A DNA stretch of 8,779 bases, from NCBI GenBank assembly GCA_030744635.1, contig JASLQE010000135.1:1-8779 (forward strand). Reading direction: 5' to 3'. The position numbers and the translations under genes are program-made. This document shows, in pieces, positions 5,996 through 8,779 of the stretch. The stretch's first letter is position 1; each line of letters begins with the position of its first letter. Source of the DNA: Dehalococcoidia bacterium (lineage in GTDB: Bacteria; Chloroflexota; Dehalococcoidia; JACVQG01; JAHKAY01). The notes under the pieces were generated by a model. That model saw nothing but the letters and a program-made list of their open reading frames with translations. It was not told the origin of the DNA and did no database searches.

Positions 5996-6823
5996 GTGGA
6001 GGGCCAGGTAGAATCGCTTATCGATAGAGCCGCCTCAGATTTAGTCCACTCCAGGCACGCCATTGCGCTGACCGGGGCCGGTATCTCTACGGAGTCCGGG
6101 ATACCGGACTTCCGGGGCCCCAACGGCGTGTGGACAAAGAACCCCGAGGCCGAACGGAGGGCCTACCGCTCCTATGAGACCTTCCTGATGGACCCCAAAG
6201 CCTACTGGGAGGAGCGGCTGAGCGATACGGCCCCCTTCGCTATCATATTCCGAGAAGTGGAGAAGGCCAGACCCAACCCGGGCCACCTCGCCCTGGCCGA
6301 GCTGGAGGAGATGGGCATCCTCAAGGGTGTGATTACGCAGAATGTGGACGGGCTGCACCGCAGGGCGGGGTCCCGGAACATACTGGAATACCACGGCTGC
6401 TCCTTCAGGCTCCGGTGTGCCGCCTGTGGCACCAGGTTTGAGCGGGAGGACTACGACCTGGAGGGCTTGCGGGGCAGGGGGGAGCTGCCTCCACGGTGCC
6501 GGAGCTGCGGTGGGGTAGTGAAGTCGGACACGGTATCCTTCGGTGAACCTATCCCCTCGGATGTGGCGCGCCAGAGCCAGGAGGAGTCCCTCAAATGCGA
6601 CCTGATGCTGATATGCGGCACCTCCGCCGTGGTCTACCCCTTTGCCGAACTGCCCCGGATAGTGGGTCGGCGGCAGGCCGGTGGTGCGGCGACGGTGATA
6701 GAGGTGAACGCTGAGCCGACACCGCTGACCCAGGAGGGAATCTCCGACTTCATCATCCAGGGCCTGACGGGTGAAATCCTGCCCCGGATAGTGGAGGAGG
6801 TCAAGAGAAGGCTGACGGGTTGA
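5996..6823 (+). CDS. Sir2-family NAD-dependent protein deacylase
   Basis: A 275-residue sirtuin that would remove acetyl or longer acyl groups from protein lysines using NAD. Motifs in order: GAGIS at 27-31 with ESGIPDFRG to 41; QNVDGLH at 115-121 with catalytic His121; four zinc cysteines as CAAC (141, 144) and CRSC (168, 171); SFGEPIP at 181-187; GTSAVVYP at 208-215; and VNAEPTPLT at 237-245. All elements expected of an active enzyme are present and the length is normal. An in-frame TAG at 5981 limits the start to GTG 5996, the best choice because it precedes the usual N-terminal helix. Only AGAGG directly touching the start resembles a ribosome site, so initiation may be weak or unusual. 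It starts 48 bases after the tRNA and may share its transcript. Control of acyl-CoA enzymes by deacylation is known for CobB and would fit the neighbourhood, but this is inference. Confidence 0.93.
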   Translation: MEGQVESLIDRAASDLVHSRHAIALTGAGISTESGIPDFRGPNGVWTKNPEAERRAYRSYETFLMDPKAYWEERLSDTAPFAIIFREVEKARPNPGHLALAELEEMGILKGVITQNVDGLHRRAGSRNILEYHGCSFRLRCAACGTRFEREDYDLEGLRGRGELPPRCRSCGGVVKSDTVSFGEPIPSDVARQSQEESLKCDLMLICGTSAVVYPFAELPRIVGRRQAGGAATVIEVNAEPTPLTQEGISDFIIQGLTGEILPRIVEEVKRRLTG

Positions 6824-6829
6824 CTAACG

Positions 6830-6866
6830 CCTGGTTATGCCGATTGGCGCAACAGCCAGGATTTTT
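6830..6866 (+). terminator. Predicted Rho-independent terminator of the Sir2 gene
   Basis: CCTG at 6830 pairs with CAGG ending at 6860 around an inner stem GTTaTGCC/GGCGcAAC with loop GATT, with a 3-base bulge and one mismatch. ATTTTT follows at 6861-6866. It starts 7 bases after the Sir2 stop codon and lies between two convergent genes. Confidence 0.5.
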
Positions 6867-6872
6867 CACTGT

Positions 6873-8099
6873 CTATTGCAAGCGCCGTATCCGGGCCATG
6901 CTGAGCATGGCTATTACCCCGATAGCGGCACCCGCCCCGGCCAGGATGGCGGTGCCTGTGGGCGCTCCCCAGGCCTCTGCCATGACCCCCAGAAGTAGCA
7001 TACCCAGCGGGGTCGTGCCCCAGGATAGCTCCCGTAGGGACATGACCCGGCCCCGGAGATGGTCGGGGACGATGAGCAGCACCAGTGTGGAGCGCAGGGC
7101 GGTGAATATGCTGTTAGTGGCCCCCACAATCAACAGCAGGATGATGGATAGCCATAGCCATTGGGAGGCCGAGAAGGCCACCAGGGTCAACCCCGGGATG
7201 ATGATGGAGAGGAAGAACAGCACCCCTTTATGGCTGTAGTCCCCCTTCGATGCCAGCCAGATAAGACCGATGAGTGCGCCCACACCTATGGAGGTATTCA
7301 GGAACCCCAGCCCGCCGGCCCCAGTGTTGAGCACATCCCGGGCGAAAACGGGAAGCTGGCTGACATACACGAAGATAAACATCATGGGGACGAACGACAT
7401 GACGGTTATGCCCAGGATGGCCCTGTCCGCCGCCACATACCGGAGGCCCTCCGTCACGCTGGTCCACACCCCCGCCTTGTGGGACTCTGTGGGCATGGGA
7501 GGGGCCTTGAGCTTCAGCAGCCACATTACGGCCAGCAGGCAGGCCAGGAAGCGCACCCCCATGATGCCCGCCACACCGTAGGCGGCGATATAGAGTCCCG
7601 CTAAGGGGGAGCCTATTATCCGGCTTGACATGACCGCCAGGCTGTCCAGGGATACCGCATTGGGGTAGTGCGCACGGTCTACGATGCTGGCCAGAAGGGT
7701 GGCCCGGGCGGGGTGGTTGAAAGCGATAAATACTCCGCTGAGGAAGGAATAGGTCAGGAGGTGCGCCACCGTCACACTGCCGGTGAGCACCAGGACGACC
7801 ATAACGGCGGAGATGCCCGATAGTCCCAGCAGGGTGGCTATAAGCAGCTTTTTACGGTCTACCCGGTCCGCCGTTGCCCCGGCGATAAAGGGGAAAATGA
7901 GGAGGGCGACGAAGCGCATGAACTCGGTGAGGCCCACCATGAAGGGGGAGTTGGTCATTTGCAGCACCAGCCACCCCACCGCAATCCGCTCCATCCACTC
8001 CCCGGTATGCTCCGAGGCCGAGCCGAGCCACAGGAGGCGGAAGTCCCGTATCTTCAGAGAGGCGAAAGTGCGGCCCAGCCAGATGGCGGGAGCCGTCAT
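6873..8099 (-). CDS. MFS transporter, EntS-like (MFS_3 / DHA3) family
   Basis: A 408-residue inner-membrane protein with about twelve hydrophobic helices, six before and six after a polar central stretch (about 198-222). It opens with the family-typical FRLLWLGSASEHTGEWMERIAVGWLVLQMT (in two parts: 20-35 and 36-49). The MFS motif A equivalent, GATADRVDRKK (74-84), sits between helices 2 and 3, and the matching loop DHLRGRVMSL (346-355) is in the second half. Members export siderophores, drugs or other small molecules by proton antiport; the substrate here is unknown. The ATG at 8099 has a weak AAGG about 7 bases upstream. It lies 55 bases downstream of the dehydratase-family gene on the same strand with no obvious promoter between, so the two are probably cotranscribed. 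It ends in TAG, convergent with the Sir2 gene. Confidence 0.9.
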   Translation of the reverse strand: MTAPAIWLGRTFASLKIRDFRLLWLGSASEHTGEWMERIAVGWLVLQMTNSPFMVGLTEFMRFVALLIFPFIAGATADRVDRKKLLIATLLGLSGISAVMVVLVLTGSVTVAHLLTYSFLSGVFIAFNHPARATLLASIVDRAHYPNAVSLDSLAVMSSRIIGSPLAGLYIAAYGVAGIMGVRFLACLLAVMWLLKLKAPPMPTESHKAGVWTSVTEGLRYVAADRAILGITVMSFVPMMFIFVYVSQLPVFARDVLNTGAGGLGFLNTSIGVGALIGLIWLASKGDYSHKGVLFFLSIIIPGLTLVAFSASQWLWLSIILLLIVGATNSIFTALRSTLVLLIVPDHLRGRVMSLRELSWGTTPLGMLLLGVMAEAWGAPTGTAILAGAGAAIGVIAMLSMARIRRLQ

Positions 8100-8154
8100 G
8101 GACTGCCTTGCCTACATCTACAACGCCGGGAGGGTAGGGGCATGGTGCAGCGGC

Positions 8155-8779
8155 TCAGGGGCTGATTCTCTTCAGCCCCTGGCTCTCCATGAAGGTCTCC
8201 AGGGTATCCACCACCTGTGACTGGGAGAGGTCCCGCCGGTCCACATAGTTCCCCTCATAGACCGTAGCCGGGATGCCCCTCTCCTGTAGCGCCCGTTTCA
8301 ACTCCAGTGCCCCCGCAGTCACCCCTTCACAGCCCCGGTTTAGGTGGATGACCGCCCCATCCACCCCCCACTCCTCCACGAAACGCAGGGTGTTGGTGAG
8401 CCGGGTCTGTGGGGTGATGATGTCCTCGTAGAAGGGGGTATCCGCGTACCATTCGGCCAGGTATGGTACCAGGTCGTCCCGGCCCCTGAACCGGAGGCCC
8501 AGCCCCCGAGGGTGCCGCCTGGCCTTCAGCTTGCCGTCGTCCCCATCCTCGTATGCCCCCATCAGGGTAAAGGAGGTATGGGAGCCTATGGTGGTGGCAC
8601 CGTACTGCTCCGCCACCTTGTAGATGCCCAGCCAGTAGAAGGGGGGCTGGTTATCGTGCATCAGCCGGTACCTCTCGGTGGGCAGGGCGGCTATGCCCTC
8701 CCGCACCCGCTCCTGTACCTCATCCCGCAGGCTACGGTAAAAGGACGCCGCTTCCGGCTTGTGGCGTATGAGGCAGGCT
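8155..8779 (-). CDS. 2-hydroxyacyl-CoA dehydratase / benzoyl-CoA reductase-like subunit (partial, N-terminus outside window)
   Basis: The last 207 residues of an HgdB/BcrC-like iron-sulfur subunit; roughly half the protein, including the start, lies beyond 8779, and the frame is open to the edge. It aligns with the broken gene at 4309-5653: GIAALPTERYRLMHD versus GIAALSTERCRLFHE, YGATTIGS versus YGATCIGS, DGAVIHLNRGCEG versus DGAVFAMDRGCLG, and a C-terminal QSQVVDTLETFMESQG versus QGEVVSQIDAFMESLG. Cys150 of the visible part (NRGCEG) is the likely third cluster ligand; the others would be outside the window. No lesion is seen. Known relatives work as heterodimers with an ATP-dependent activase, which is not in the window. 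The two paralogs may have been partner subunits or independent copies. It is followed after 55 bases by the MFS gene. Confidence 0.85.
   Translation of the reverse strand, partial: ACLIRHKPEAASFYRSLRDEVQERVREGIAALPTERYRLMHDNQPPFYWLGIYKVAEQYGATTIGSHTSFTLMGAYEDGDDGKLKARRHPRGLGLRFRGRDDLVPYLAEWYADTPFYEDIITPQTRLTNTLRFVEEWGVDGAVIHLNRGCEGVTAGALELKRALQERGIPATVYEGNYVDRRDLSQSQVVDTLETFMESQGLKRISP

Noticed and set aside
6820..7604. Plus-strand open frames opposite the MFS gene
   Set aside because: They mirror transmembrane-coding sequence on the other strand and lack ribosome sites.

Overview
The window is ordinary bacterial chromosome, GC-rich and densely coded. It suggests an anaerobe that uses CoA-thioester chemistry. 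Two genes belong to the oxygen-sensitive 2-hydroxyacyl-CoA dehydratase / benzoyl-CoA reductase family. Alongside them are a crotonase, an MFE-2-type short-chain dehydrogenase and a 2-hydroxyacyl-CoA-lyase-like ThDP enzyme. The gene mix, the frequent ATA (Ile) and AGG (Arg) codons at high GC, and the frequent TAG stops (4 of the 7 gene ends in the window) would fit a sediment-type Chloroflexota (Dehalococcoidia-like) genome. That placement is inference only. There is no phage, integrase, plasmid, CRISPR or intact insertion sequence.

Layout. Positions 1-863 (minus) hold the N-terminal part of a ThDP enzyme, cut by the window edge, with a good promoter just upstream. Positions 864-1204 are non-coding and full of small inverted repeats. 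Positions 1205-2011 and 2155-2916 (both minus) encode an alpha/beta hydrolase and an enoyl-CoA hydratase-like crotonase. They are separated by a 143-base spacer rich in hairpins. Positions 2917-3290 form a divergent control region: one strong promoter faces the crotonase, and a 22-bp tandem repeat carries the -35 box of a promoter facing the SDR gene at 3291-4286 (plus).

Convergent with the SDR gene, 4309-5653 (minus) is a full-length but broken 2-hydroxyacyl-CoA dehydratase-family gene. It has a frameshift in a run of eight G and an in-frame TAG, yet keeps an excellent promoter and ribosome binding site. Divergent from it are tRNA-Lys(CUU) at 5873-5948 and a Sir2 deacylase gene at 5996-6823, which ends in a terminator-like hairpin. 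An MFS exporter (6873-8099, minus) lies downstream of a second dehydratase-family gene (8155 to the right edge, minus) whose start is outside the window.

How the genes could work together (inference): 2-hydroxyacyl-CoA dehydratase, enoyl-CoA hydratase and (3R)-hydroxyacyl-CoA dehydrogenase are consecutive steps from a 2-hydroxyacyl-CoA to a 3-ketoacyl-CoA, while the lyase-like enzyme would cleave a 2-hydroxyacyl-CoA. No activase or CoA transferase/ligase is visible, so a complete pathway is not shown here. I found no clear new system. The most interesting signals are the doubly broken dehydratase gene with an intact promoter, a crotonase lacking one of the two catalytic glutamates, and several structured non-coding stretches, one with a compensatory base-pair change between two repeat copies.
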